From Sialis fuliginosa (taxonomy: Eukaryota; Arthropoda; Insecta; Megaloptera; Sialidae), in contig OY540817.1 in NCBI GenBank assembly GCA_961205875.1, forward strand, positions 3,693,001 to 3,757,000: 64,000 nt of DNA. The letters run 5' to 3'. The notes beneath the pieces are model-generated. The model was not told the origin of the DNA, did not search any database, and was given only the letters and a program-made list of their open reading frames with translations. Below, piece after piece: positions 33,151-45,640 of this stretch; position 1 is the first letter of the stretch; each line of letters starts with the position of its first letter. Made by a program: the position numbers and the translations under genes.

Positions 33151-34861
33151 TAATAAAAGATACGCTAGCCAAGTTGAAAAGTAGGTGAATACATACAATA
33201 ATACATACAATTTGAGCCAAATGTAATAAAAGAATAACAATTCCAAACATAATAAATATTTATCTTCGTAGCTAGTTTGTTTTGCTCTATTTGAATCGTA
33301 CATAAATATTTTATTGCTCACGTTTCACAAATCTAAATAACATTCGAGGAATATATCCCAGAACACAGAGTATTGAGTGTATTCCAGAGGATAACAACCA
33401 GGGAGTTGGTTTTAATCCAATATTTACTGAAATCTGATCATCAAAATCTACATTTAAACAATTGCACCCCTTTTGCTTTGTATTTCAGGGAGTGGGGAAT
33501 TTGTACAGTAATTTAATATCTTGATTTTGAATGGTTTTTGCGGTTTTATGCCTTTATAAAATAAAATTGTGTTTATATTGGAATATTTTATTTTTGTGGA
33601 TAATAAAATCTTTTGTTTGTTGTAATATAATTTGTATACATTTTAATTTACTGTTTTGCTTCCTCGTCATATCGAAGCTTTGTGATCGTTTTAAAATGGG
33701 AAAAATGTTCTAAGATTTCCAAATTTTAATATGATCTTTTCGTTCTCTGAATCCTTGTCACACGCATAACTCATGAACCACTGACAATGAACCGATATTA
33801 ATGAAACTTGGTTGGTTGGTTGAGTCTGGCTTGAGGACGGATGACTCTCTAAAATATTATTTTTTTGAGATATCACACGTTACGTGAAAATATAGAATCT
33901 TTTTTGTAGAGCATTAAATTTCCTATAATATCCCTTACAAATATTTATTTCAATTTGCTTTAAAAAATCGTATTTTGTTTTTTTTTAAATTGATATTTAC
34001 TTTGACATATTAAATGTCATTTTGACGTTTGCATAAATTTAGATTTTCAAACTAATATTTTTTAGTAAAATAAAAAAAATTGTTCAATAATTAACTATTT
34101 TTAGCGAATTTAGTACGAGGAAGCACTGTGCATTTATTGGCAGATGTATTTTTTTTAAATCGCTATTTTTTACTTTGACATATTAAATGACATTTTGACG
34201 TTTTAAATCTCATTTTGATGTTTGATAACAGAATAAATTTCGGTTTAGATTGAAATTATCAAAAACCATAACCAGGCGCGTATTAAGAAAATTGTCGAAT
34301 TCATATTTTTTATTAAAATTGTATGAAAATTAAATGCTTTGGGTGTGCTAATATAAAATTTAAAACATTATGATGTTTCTACACTGCATGTACAATATTC
34401 ATAAAATTTATAACATACACTACGATAGTCACTGAATATTTACAGTCCCTTTGACCGGCCCATCTACCCTCCCTCCCTCCCCCCCCCACCCCCACACAAC
34501 CCTTTGCACGAGCAGCTTTATTGCACCATTGCGCCGGTACATATATTTACATTGTTATTTACGTAGGTACGGTGGTTGAAGTGCTGTCGGTTCTATCTAC
34601 TATAGGAGAGGAATCCCTGTTTGTAGCCGCGACCACGTAAGGGGGTGGCGATAAAACTGCACTGAAAAAACGAATTACTTTCGAGAGGTAATCACGTTAA
34701 AATGGGTCCTAAGAGAATTAAGATTATTACATACTTATACGAGTAGATTATGGTCACTAAAGGAGTCGAAATATATCCGACTTAAAAACAGTTTATTGAA
34801 TGTTTTTTTATTTTTTTACATAAGTGAAATTGATATTGAATAAATAATCAATATACTACAG
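33151..34861. repeat. Truncated dispersed repeats, no gene
   Basis: Positions 33690-34260 hold, in inverse orientation, the block found at 10330-10910 and 12160-12620, with the TTTTGACGTTT repeat unit present twice. Positions 34470-34500 are a CCCTCC/C-run tract. Nothing coding was seen. Confidence 0.55.
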
Positions 34862-36122
34862 CAGGCCTGCACAACATACGGCCCGCGGGCCACATGTGGC
34901 CCGCCAAGAACCACTTTGCGGCCGGCGAAGACTTTGGTGAAAATTCATAATATTATAAATTAAAAATAATATTCCTTAGCTTTTTACTTTCTTATACCAT
35001 GTAGGTATATGAAATATACATTAGTATAAGTAAGTATAGTGAAGCCGATTTTTTTCGAACTCCGGATTTTTTCCGGACTATTTTCGCCATGATGTCTGTG
35101 TGTCCGTCTGTCTGTCTGTCTGTAAGCGCTGTAACTCAAATACGACAAATCGTAGAAGGGTGATATTTTATATTTAAGATTAATTTTTGGCTGGGAAGAA
35201 AACGTCCTATTTTTGAAAACGATCTTTCAACCGGATACGGATGTTTACCTACGTCGATTTTTTAATTTTTCGAATTACTCTGAAACAGTGCGAAATAGAG
35301 AAAAATGATCAAGTTAAAAAATGTAGGTAATATCTATATCTATAATTTATGTTCTATTCATTTTTTTGTAAAAACGAATTTTTGAAAAAAAAAATTATTA
35401 TAATTCAAATGGTACATAACAGAGGAGAAATATCTGCCATGAGTGTCATGGGACTTTCTTATACGTATTACAGAGATTGAACAGTGTGTGTATTTGCCGT
35501 AGGTAACATGGGACTTTCTTATACGTAATACTCAGAGTGAACTGTGTAGGTAAATCTAAATAATTACATAAAAAAATTCTTTCTGGCTAAATCATAAATG
35601 TTGGAAAAAAATGTATGGGGAATAAATTATAGATAATAACATACTCGACATTTTTTATCTAAAACATTTTTTTCTTATTTCAAAAATCCAAAAATTTACA
35701 AGAGTAAACATCCGTTTTCAGTTATTACGTTAAAAAAAATCACTTGTTATATAAATATAAAATTATTCATTTTGTTCTTTCTTGTTAGTTTGTTAGAAAT
35801 GTTTTAATAAACAAAGAATCACGTATACAATACACTGTTAGGTTAGGTTAGGTATAAGAAAGTCCCGTGGTTCCCAAGGCAGATATTTTTTATAATATTC
35901 CGAAAGGTATGTACAGAAAAATAATATAAAAAAAATAAAAATATTTATTTAATTTTTAAATAATATAATCAATAAAAATTATTTTTTTGTCAGATAAAAG
36001 AAATATTCTCCATTATTATTATTTTCTTAATAGCTTTCGCCCCTGTCCTATTTTCTTTCGGCCCGCACAAATTTTTCATAAAGTATTACGGCCCGCTTTA
36101 CATTTTGAGTTGTGCAGGCCTG
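34862..36122. mobile_element. hAT element with perfect 8-bp TSD
   Basis: The ends CAGGCCTGCACAACATACGG and CAAAATGTAAAGCGGGCCGT-like inverse sequence close with CAGGCCTG and are flanked by TACTACAG (34854-34861 and 36123-36130). GGCCCGCGGGCC and CGGCCCGC motifs mark both subterminal parts. The centre (35040-35900) is a younger block with CTGTCTGTCTGTCTG that recurs inverted at 45640-46145. Confidence 0.93.
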
Positions 36123-36179
36123 TACTACAGGCTTGATCATAACAGTGAGCCACCATATTATATTTTAGGGTCCCGTACC

Positions 36180-36895
36180 TTAAAATAAAAAATGGGTGTG
36201 GCTGTGTCGGGATGCACAGTCTAGGGACTGACGTGAACACGTGCCAAATCCAAGATCGCGTCATTTGTGGCAGTGGGGTTAACCGTTAACCAAGCCGCTG
36301 ACTTTCGCATTTTGGCGTGCTCTGTACCTCCTGTTCCTTTCAGTTACTGGTCATTACCTTAAGAGCTATCGTAAAATATACCATTGTATATTTTACGATA
36401 GCTCTTTCCAATGCTTTGCGTCATTCATCTAGGTTTTACGCGTGTTTTAGCTGATATTATGGTTTATTTTTATTTTTTATTATAATAATAAAATTTATAA
36501 TAATGAAGTTTTTCACTCAATAAAACAGGTTACATGTTTTGATTTTTACTTGTATCTGGTAGATCTAATCGAGATCTATAATTTGAGACCAAAAACTTCG
36601 TGCTAGTTGCTCTGAGTGTCGACTGATTGTAAATTTACACTAGCGCGCAAAATGATCGCTGCGCGTTTAGCTCTCTCCTCTGTCCGTACCACATTTCCGC
36701 GGGAGGACGATCAGTGTTTAAAGAATACAGACCAATACGCCGGTTAGAATGATACCAAAATCATCCCAGTCGGACTTTTATTTTCTGTGTTATTTAATGT
36801 TTTAGATCACTCTGAAAACGTTACATCAAGTTTTTTTACCCCTCCCCCCCTTCCGTAACTGGCTGACGTGAAACACTAGACGTTATTCACGTCAA
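36180..36895. repeat. Dispersed repeat shared with 10985-12100
   Basis: It shares GTGTCGGGATGCACAGTC, CCAAATCCAAG.TCGCGTCA, ACTAGCGCGCAAAATGATCG and ATCATCCCAGTCG with the interior of the element at 9992-13242, in the same orientation. No coding sequence was seen. Confidence 0.7.
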
Positions 36896-37029
36896 AAAAC
36901 AGAACTCTTTTAGGATCACTCTGTTGTCTGTCAGTCTGTTCGTCGTTACCCTTTTTTCAGGAACGGCTGAAGTATCAAGTTGAAATTAATATCAAATACT
37001 AATATACTAAGGTCTACAGCCCCATATAG

Positions 37030-38652
37030 TGTGTGTAAGTTTTCCGGATTCTCAGTGCTCCGGAACAGGGTCAAAAATGCCTTTGTTTGTAACAAATTAA
37101 GGTTTTTTGACGATAGTTCGGCTAATATTTTGAATAATTTTTTTTTTAAATATGAGATGATGCACTATGAAAATACAAATAAAATGATACAGGGTAGAGG
37201 TCAAAAGGTCATTCCGTTCACCCGTAAAAAAATAAAAACCGCGGAAAACACGATATTTTTAAATTTAAGATAAAAAAATAAATAAAACTTTTAATTTTTT
37301 TTAAATATCTTCAAAATATAGCTTTTAACGGTACAAACTGATGTGCAACATCTCATCTCATAGTTTTTGTTTAAATGGCCACAATAAAAAAACTAAGAAT
37401 TTTTTTGAAGGTCAAATTCATTGGGTGCAAATAGTGTGGAGCCAAATTTTATTTTTTTTAAATGTAGGTTTTAAAGAGTACTATCAAAATTAAAAAAAGT
37501 TATTTTTTTCAATTACTCCTTGACTCTTTTTTGGCTATTTGTTTATAAATTGTAATAAACATATGGCAGTTTAACCTCTTAATATTGCTTGAATTTTTTT
37601 TTATTTTCTTTCACGTAATAGCATTTGACAAGATGAACAGTATAAAAAAAAAACATAAGTAAATATTGATTCCTTAATGAGTTATTCATTTTTTTAGTTT
37701 TTGGCCAATTATTAATAAACAAATTAACATTTTGACTTAAATCTTGAGTAAATAGCTTCCTAAAGCATCTGTCTATCTGATATGTCAAGAAAAAAAATGT
37801 ACAGTCATTTTACCAAATGTAATAACGATTTAACTGTACGCCTTTAATTTTCTCGTTTCACTTGTGATCACGTGACTCCTATGGTTAATATGTTTAACAA
37901 TTAGTAACAAATTAATAACTTGGCCAATTTTTGACGTAGAGACATGTTTTTTTTTTTAAACCCGGTTATTTTTTTCCGTAGAATTCAAATATGTAATAAT
38001 ATCTGTATATAAATACTTCTAATTTGTTATAAACAATAAAAATACAATTATTTATTTATTAATTTAAATTTAATTGCATCTGTTTCCAAGGCAACATGAA
38101 TTGTAGACTTATTTATTAGTATTTAAAATTCAAATTTTGAGGGTGGTTTTCAGAGGGTCAAAGAGTGATTGAAAAAAAAACATTTTTTTTTATTAGATAG
38201 TACTCTTTAAAACCTACATTTAAAAAAAATAAAATTTGGCTCCACACTATTTGCACCCAATGAATTTGACCTTCAAAAAATTTCTTAGTTTTTTTATTGT
38301 GGCCGTTTAAACAAAAACTATGAGATGAGATGTTGCACATTAGTTTGTACCATTAAAAGCTATCTTTTGAAGATATTTAAAAAAAATTAAGAGTTTTATT
38401 TATTTTTTTATCTTAACTTTAAAAATATCGTGTTTTCCGCGGTTTTTATTTTTTGACGGGTGAACGGAATGACCTTTTGACTTCTACCCTGTGTCATTTT
38501 ATTTGTATTTTCATAGCGCATCATCTCATATTTTTTAAATTTTTTTATTCAAAATATTAGCCGAACTATCGTCAAAAGACCTTAATTTGTTACAAACAAA
38601 GACATTTTTGACCCTGTTCCGGAGCACTGAGAATCCGAAAAACTTACACGCA
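37030..38652. repeat. Foldback element with about 500-bp arms
   Basis: The left arm (about 37030-37530) and right arm (about 38155-38652) are inverted copies with scattered differences. Shared blocks include TTCTCAGTGCTCCGGAACAG, ACGATAGTTCGGCTAATATT and CCAAATTTTATTTTTTTTAAA. The central 620 bp is AT-rich without coding potential. Confidence 0.8.
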
Positions 38653-38739
38653 TATTCTTGAATCCAAAAGCAAGCGATTTAGTCAAAAAAATATCACTAC
38701 TAAGAGATTTCACGAAAAAATATAATTCGACGCTACTAA

Positions 38740-39210
38740 TTTGTATTCTACGTGAAAAAATTAGTATCTTTGGTAGGAAAATTTTTTCTTAAAAATGCTT
38801 TTTTCTCTCGGTAGAGGGCGCTGTAAGATTAATCAACAAACTCAAATATATGACAAAAAGTTGCATCTAATAGCTTATTAAAGTCAAACTACTTTTAGTA
38901 TTACCCAGAAACAATTTTTAGTCAAAAGGTAATTTAAAGCAGCTGTTGTAGAAAGCCCACATGTGAGAGGCAAGGGGACTAGCATTAAAAAAGCACCCCA
39001 AAGGAATCATACAACTGCTACGTCCACGCCGTTGTTTCTGGGTAATGCTAAAAGTAGTTTGATTTTAATTTTAAGCTATTAGATGCAACTTTTTTTCAGA
39101 TATTTGAGTTCGTTGATTAATCTTACAGTGCCCTCTACCGAGAGAAGAAAGCATTTTTAAGAAAAATTTTTCCTACTAAAGATACTAATTTTTTCACGTA
39201 GAATACGAAT
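38740..39210. repeat. Foldback element
   Basis: The arms (38740-38914 and 39034-39210) share TTCTACGTGAAAAAATTAGT, CTCTCGGTAGAGGGC.CTGTAA and AGTAGTTTGA in inverse. The loop is about 120 bp. Confidence 0.75.
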
Positions 39211-40238
39211 ATGCAATAAAAAATATAGGTTTTTATTTAAAAAATCAAAGTTGACTTTGTTTGACCTTGAAAAATGATTAAAAGGTTAACCGCAAGGCTA
39301 CCATTATTTTACCAAGTAACTTTTGTTTGAAACGTTTTGCTCAATTTCGCTTACTTTTCAAGATATTTGACTGCGTTGATTAAAATGACTCACCCTGTAT
39401 ATTTCCCTTAGTTTTTACAGTAAATAATAATAATTATTAAGTAGTTTTGAAAACGTATATACCACGTTTAAAAATATCAAACTTCATATCTACAGAAACC
39501 ATTATTTAAAATTATATTTCTTCCTGAAGGCAGCAGGTACTAGTAGGTATAAGTTTGTGAAACTGTATTCTTGAATAGTCGAAAGTTAGTGAAATCATTA
39601 AACTTGATAAAATAAATCTGAAGGAAATACGAGAATATATATTATAAGTTACAAACATTTTCTAAACTTTTGTAACTTTCCTACTGGTGACAATTGCTGT
39701 CATTTTCAAGACCTATTGTTAGTGACACGTATTAATTTAAAACCTGTCATTTATTTAAATAAAAAAGCTTCAGTGGGTCTGGGTATAAAATACAACGATA
39801 AGTTTAATTTACCACCTCTGTACAATTAAATGTTTTCTGCATTTCTATAGTTTGATGAAAAAAATAGTAATACAAAATTACTAATTAAACAATAATTTAA
39901 TTATACATTAAAAATCCAACAATCCAATATATCTAAATCAATAAATTGTCATCGTATAGACCGGAAAAAAATTCTATGAACTAAAAGAACTACAAGAACG
40001 AACTAGTTCATTAAAAACCACTGAACTATAGGGAGCGCTCTCTGTCATATGAACTAAAATGCCCAACTCTAGTATGTATGTGATGCATACAGGGTACACC
40101 TACACATCATATTAATTTATTATAGTAGTTGCTGCGCGGAAGCTGTATACTGTATAGGTATATCCCAATGCGTATTTACTGAAATCAGATATATCCATTA
40201 AACATTTAACATATTATAAATTAGTAGTACGATAGTTT
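39211..40238. other. AT-rich unique-looking sequence, no gene
   Basis: A lone CACCCTGTATAT at about 39390 is probably the remaining end of an ACAGGGTG-type element. No open reading frame with gene-like features was seen. Confidence 0.4.
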
Positions 40239-41167
40239 AAAGGTGCGGTTACATCAAGCGCGCCGCGCTGCGCCGAACACGCAAAATGTTTATGCTTGTG
40301 TGATTTGAACGGTAAACCACGTACGAACGTGCACGTTCGTGCGCGTACATTTAGAGGTGCGGGTACATCAAGCGCGCCGCGTTGCGCAGAGCAATTCGGC
40401 ATAGCGCAGCGCGGCGCAAAACAAAAAAATAGTGTTCGTGCAAACCTACCATTGTCAATGGACGTTAGCGTTTTTGTATAGGTTCCATGATTAGTTCGCC
40501 ATGAATTGCGATACAACTGTTAATTAATTAAACATTCTCAAACGCATTAACACCTTGATCTGTACACATCGATTTCTTAGTTTACTTTAGAATGACACCA
40601 GTCATTCATTTTGTCAACTACAATAGTCCAATTCAAAATTTCAGTTAAAAGTTCTTCAACCCGTTTAAACTGAACGCACACGAACGTGCATTTTTCTTTG
40701 ATGTACCGACTCCGAGCGGATCTTAAACGTACGCGCACAAACATGCACAAACATGCGTGTTCGGCGCCGCGCTGCGCCGAACACGCAAAATGTTTATGTT
40801 CAAAACGTGCATGTTCGTGCGCGTACATTTACGATCCGCACGGAGTCAAAGAAAAATGCACGTTCGTGTGCGTTCAGTTTAAACGGGTTGAAGAACTTTT
40901 AACTGAAATTTTGAATTGCAGTATTGTAGTTGTCAAAATGAATGACTGGTGTCATTCTAAAGTATACTAAGAAGTGTACAGATCAAGGTATTAATGTATT
41001 TGATAATGTTTAATTAATTAACAGTTTTATCGCAATTCATGACGAACTAATCATGGAACCTACAACAAAAACACTAATGTAGATTGACAAATCCCCTCTT
41101 ATCCCGTAGTTTTGCACGAACACAATTTTTTTGTTTTGCGCAGCGCGCTTGATGTAACCGCGCCTTT
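40239..41167. mobile_element. TIR element with ATAGTTT duplication
   Basis: The ends AAAGGTGCGGTTACATCAAG and CTTGATGTAACCGCGCCTTT are inverted, and both are flanked by ATAGTTT (40232-40238 and 41168-41174). The interior holds repeated GCGCCGCGCTGCGC and GAACGTGCA motifs and a second pair of inverted arms (about 40575-40720 and 40830-40990, ACGGGTTGAAGAACTTTTAA). Arg/Ala/Cys-rich frames here follow from the GC repeats. The superfamily is uncertain; a 7-8-bp duplication would suit hAT. Confidence 0.8.
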
Positions 41168-41329
41168 ATAGTTTCGATCTAGAGGCTACCAGATTATTTC
41201 CTGAGAATAATCAGACTGCACCTCATGGACCTACCTATATTGGTATACTGTTATTCGATGGGTATATATGTTACGAAACAAAAAAATAAACTGACAGTGA
41301 GAGTTAACTTACATCCACTTTTAGACACG

Positions 41330-41930
41330 TATGAGGTTTTCATAAGACATACCTAATTTCGGCATACCCCGTGTTTCGACATAAGAACCTCATTAGGAGT
41401 GATTGGGGCATATCTACTTTAGACATACTTATTATTTTCAATATAAGAGTCTCATTAGGAGTGATATGGGCATACCTAATTTAGGCATACCCAGGAATGC
41501 TTTCCTGGGGGTTCGCAGGGGTTCACGCGAACCCTTTGATTTGAATGCTATGGTTCATGCGAACCCGCTGTTAATCAGAAAAAAATACTTTCGTTTTTTA
41601 TGATTATCGGTGATTCTCTACTACTCTTTCGATTTTTAACTGTTTCTTTCAAATATCTATCATATTTCGTCATTTATGGCGCCAATATTCAAATGAACGA
41701 TAAATTGTTTTTTTTCTGATAGTTTAATATTCATCAGCTAGTGTGCTACTCTGCCAAATAATATTTCAATGGGAATATTAATATTAAAAAAAATGTTAGA
41801 AAATATTCACTGCGAATGCGGACCCCCTGGTAAAATTTTTGGAAAGCATCACTGGGCATACCCCATATTTTCGACATAAGGGTCTCATTAGGAATGGTTG
41901 GGGCGTACTTATGAAAAATTCTAGTCGGGC
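41330..41930. repeat. Imperfect tandem repeat around a hAT insertion
   Basis: Units of about 75 bp with CATAAG..CTCATTAGGAGTGAT and GGGGCATACC recur near 41340-41420, 41425-41490 and 41850-41910. The hAT MITE 41492-41854 inserted into one of them. Confidence 0.65.
41492..41854. mobile_element. hAT MITE with perfect 8-bp TSD
   Basis: The ends CAGGAATGCTTTCC and GGAAAGCATCACTG are inverted with one indel-like difference. They are flanked by GGCATACC (41484-41491 and 41855-41862). The body carries GTTCGCAGGGGTTCACGCGA-type short palindromes. Length is 363 bp. Confidence 0.88.
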
Positions 41931-42767
41931 TGCGTTTACCGGATAACACAAGGAAATTAACTAGAAAATCTAAAAAATAGTGTTAAACAGAGAAAAATAT
42001 CGTTTGTGTTTAAAAGCAATTTACCTCCATTTTTTACAACAAAAAAAGAAAGGCAAACATTTGTTTTTATTTACGTATGACAGATATATTCATTACGTTA
42101 CCTTTCTCATATCCCTATATCAAAGGAATTGGAACACGTACATTTCCAGGGAACAGTGGGGGAGGGGGGGGGGGGGATTCAAATATCTTCATCTTTCACA
42201 TTTCCATATATTTTGAATACCATTTTATAAAATGTTGACTTGACAAAATAAGGAGATATTGAAATTGAATTGCTACAGAATAAAATTTAAAACCAATCTT
42301 TTAGAATGCATATCGTGAGGATATTTTTAGCTTAACGTTTCTTATTTTTCTTGATTTATGTAAATTATATAGCGGCAATAACGGTTTTACCGAAATGTGT
42401 GTTTTGTGAAATATATTTTGTCATTTAGTATTGATTATATATTGACGATACACAAAATGAGTTTAATGATAAACACTAGGTTTTGTAATAGGTACATCCA
42501 TACAGATTGTCCCATAAGTCAGGACCTATAGAATTGATATTTTTTGTCAGATTACGTAATAAATTTTCCTTATGGACCCTAACTTGTACATTTACAGCCT
42601 GTTTACTAATTACCTAATACTAGTTTATATTATAATCTATCTACTAGTACTTGTAAAAAAATTATTAAAAATTTATTTTCGTTTACTGCCAGTACTGTAA
42701 CTGTAATAATATTTTTTTGATAAGGATCGAATATACTTAATTAATGTCTTTATTAAATTTTAATCAT

Positions 42768-43828
42768 AGGTTCCCAAACTTAATTGTCCCACTACCAACT
42801 TTTTAGCTATAAAAAATCACAATTTTACATTTTTTTATATATGTACAAATGTACATCTAGTGTTATATAATAATAATATAAAATTGTCGTACGTTTTTTT
42901 AGTATTTATTATAAAAGGAGGTGAATGAAACTTATGTCATTCAAAAGGTATACTATGCCATGTTTATTTATTTCGACTCGCATCGTTCAACAGCAAAGCA
43001 ACGCCACCAAGCGGCAAAAATAAATAGTTTTGGGTTTCTGTCAAACATAGAGAATGCAAATAGAGATTTCATATCGCATTCTATTGCAGTGTTTTTATTT
43101 GGAAATTTTTGCTGTAAAACCACTAAAATATATAATTATAATTAGGAGGACCAATAAGAAATCGCGTTTTTTAATGAATTGTTGTTAAAAAACTAACATT
43201 TTGGATTGACTGATCATAAAAAATTGAAGAATGGAAATCTACTGTTGAAATGCCAGATAAATGAGATAATTCAATGCATGTTATTAAAGTTTGCCAAACA
43301 AAGCGAAACTAACTTTGTGGTAGAATAATATTTATTTTTAAAACGATAATGTGTACATAACATTGTCTTCAAATATAATTTTTTTGGTTATGTTTTGGTA
43401 CTTGTGGTGCCTCTGGTGGTCAGTTTATGAATTACTTTCATGAATCAAACAAATTAGAAACAGTGGCGTAGATAGGGGGGGGGGGGGGTTAAGATGATCA
43501 ATCACCCCCCCATGAATTTATTTAATGAGAAAATTTAAAGAAATTTTTTTAAACTCGTCTAGTATGAAGAAAATAGTACAAGTAAATAGGGCAAATTTGG
43601 TAAATTAAGACTAAAAAAAAAGGTCTTCAGTAATTTTCAATTTTGTATGATATCCCCCCCCCCCCCCCATTGCAAAAAGCTATCTACGCCACTGATTAGA
43701 AACGTACATTGTGTAATGAAGGATTTAATAATATTAAAAAGGCCCCATTTTGTCCTTCTGGGGCTCCCCAACTACACCCAGATCTCTCCAATACTACCAA
43801 GGGAGCCGAGGACCGCAGTTTGGGAACC
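42768..43828. mobile_element. Degenerate hAT-like element
   Basis: The left end AGGTTCCCAAACTT and right end AGTTTGGGAACC are inverted, in the style of hAT GGTTCCCAAAC ends. The flanks (TTTTAATC and TTTTAGAC) agree at six of eight positions. It contains the younger hAT MITE 43461-43694. No transposase was recognised. Confidence 0.6.
43461..43694. mobile_element. hAT MITE (CAGTGGCGTAGATAG) with perfect 8-bp TSD
   Basis: The ends CAGTGGCGTAGATAG and CTATCTACGCCACTG are flanked by ATTAGAAA (43453-43460 and 43695-43702). A G-run follows the left end and a C-run precedes the right end, so the transcript could form a very stable stem. Length is 234 bp. Confidence 0.93.
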
Positions 43829-44429
43829 AGTGTTTTAGACTAATTTAAACACAGTAGGGGGGTGGGGGCTGTGTTGTTGAGGTTTTTTGTTAAGGAGTTT
43901 CAAAAGTTAATTGAAGAGCAAAAAGGACTTCAGAAATTACGCCGGCAACTTTTTAATTAAATTTGTTAAATATAATTATTTTCTTTTTCCTTTAAAAATT
44001 ATTTGGGGAGGTGAGTGGTGAGTATAACTAATATTTCGCCTCGGGCCCAAATCTTCCTTAGTCTACCACTGGTAAAACATACATGAGGAATGTTGATATG
44101 CATAAATTATAAAAAGTATAAAAGTAAGCATTAAATATTATAACTAATTTGTATGAAACAGTAAACATTTTGTCGCCTAAGCTATTCGTATACAAATGCA
44201 GACTGTTTTGTAGATTATACGCGCGCAATGTATATCAATTAAAATTATATTAAATTTCCCCCAAGAGATTCCGTTGTTAATTAATATTTATTAGTGACTT
44301 GAATACAGTTTTGTTTGCACAAATTTTATTATAAAACCACAAACTATTGTTATGATGCTCTAAAATTTATTTATTATTATTGTTTTTAATTAATTTTGTA
44401 TTCTCGTTATATGTTTAATTAATTGTTAA
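43829..44429. other. No gene; possible old hAT end
   Basis: GGGCCCAAATCTTCCTTAG then CTACCACTGG near 44040-44075 look like a decayed hAT terminus. The rest is AT-rich without recognisable content. Confidence 0.4.
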
Positions 44430-44970
44430 GGTACTGGCACCAGTCTTGGATCATACTTCATACCCCACTGTTGGACTCTTGTTTAATTAAATGTATATAG
44501 GTAGGTACTTAATAAGAAATATTTGTTGATATTTGATTACTGTCATTATTGAATCATAATCTATAGACACTTAACTGTAAAACAGCTTAATTTGATGACA
44601 ATCGGTCAATTGGTGTCAAAATGGTGGACATTTAAACTAATTATTAGTATAATCAATTTCAAATTTTACCATTCTTTATTTTATAAATTTTGTGTCATAG
44701 TGCCTAGTGCATATCATTTTGTAACCATTAACAAGTGTTCATCACTGGATGCACATTACTGGGTTTACTCTGTCCATTACTGGAGAAAACATAAACAAAA
44801 TAAAAGACTATAATGAAAAAAAAAAACTATATTTGCGAACTTTCGTAATTAAATTAAATTAATGAAGAGGTACTTGTTTTATTAGTAACAAGATTTACAA
44901 AAAATAATCCCATCAATCCCAAAAAAACAGTATACCTTGTTTTTAAAGCGGCCAAGATTGGTGCCAGTAA
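44430..44970. mobile_element. MITE-like element, copy 2 of the 1781 family
   Basis: GGTACTGGCACCAGTCTTGGA at the left, CCAAGATTGGTGCCAGTA at the right. The body matches 1781-2632 but lacks the 1947-2261 insertion, so it represents the older undisturbed form. Confidence 0.8.
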
Positions 44971-45299
44971 CTAAAAAATATTCAATTTTGCTTTAAACGA
45001 ACATATAAAATTTTTCCATATGACCTACTTTGCAGGAATAGAAGGTTTTTCAGGGTAATAAATATTTAAATTTTAATGAACGCACTTATAAAATCTTATT
45101 CTTTTTTAAGAGTAGGTTAGATTTGCTCAGATATAAGGATGAGGTATTATTAAGATTCATATATTCACAAAAACAGATTAATAATGCTTCTGTTCCATAC
45201 AAAATTAATCTGGTAAGCTATAATTTTATGATCTAATCGAGAGAAAAAACTGTTATTCATATTAGATGAGTGGTTTATTTCATATTTTTATTAACTGAC

Positions 45300-45640
45300 T
45301 TTAAAAAGAATGAAGTTCTCAATTCGACAATATATATTTTTTATGAAATAAAAACAAATTAATTGTTTAAACGTCAAATTTAATAGAATAAAAAGTATTC
45401 ACGCAAGCTTTCGATTCACAGAATCATCGTCAGGCTAAAATATAATAAATAACAATTAATATAATGAAAAATATTGATATTTTAAAATAAAAATTCAGAA
45501 AATATACCTATTTATTAAAGATCAAAATGTGAGAACGATGTCATTAATAGTCATTATCTCAACAATATTCATGTGACAACTGAAATGTTTGAAAAAAATA
45601 ATTTTTTCAAACATTTCATTATTTAGACACACACACTGTT
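45300..45640 (-). repeat. Repeat with hammerhead-like core (possible Penelope-type remnant)
   Basis: On the minus strand, CTGACGA (45433-45427) is followed by a small hairpin GATTC-TGT-GAATC and then GAAA (45412-45409). This is the order of a hammerhead core (CUGANGA, stem II, GAAA). Penelope-like retroelements are known to carry such motifs. No reverse transcriptase was seen and stem III is not convincing. Confidence 0.35.

Noticed and set aside
35838-35852. Three TTAGG units as a telomeric repeat
   Set aside because: Only three units, inside a dispersed repeat; TTAGGTTAGG strings are common by chance in insect DNA.
40214-40970. Several 60-100-residue frames on both strands as small genes
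   Set aside because: They arise from GC-rich inverted repeats of a TIR element and mirror one another on opposite strands.
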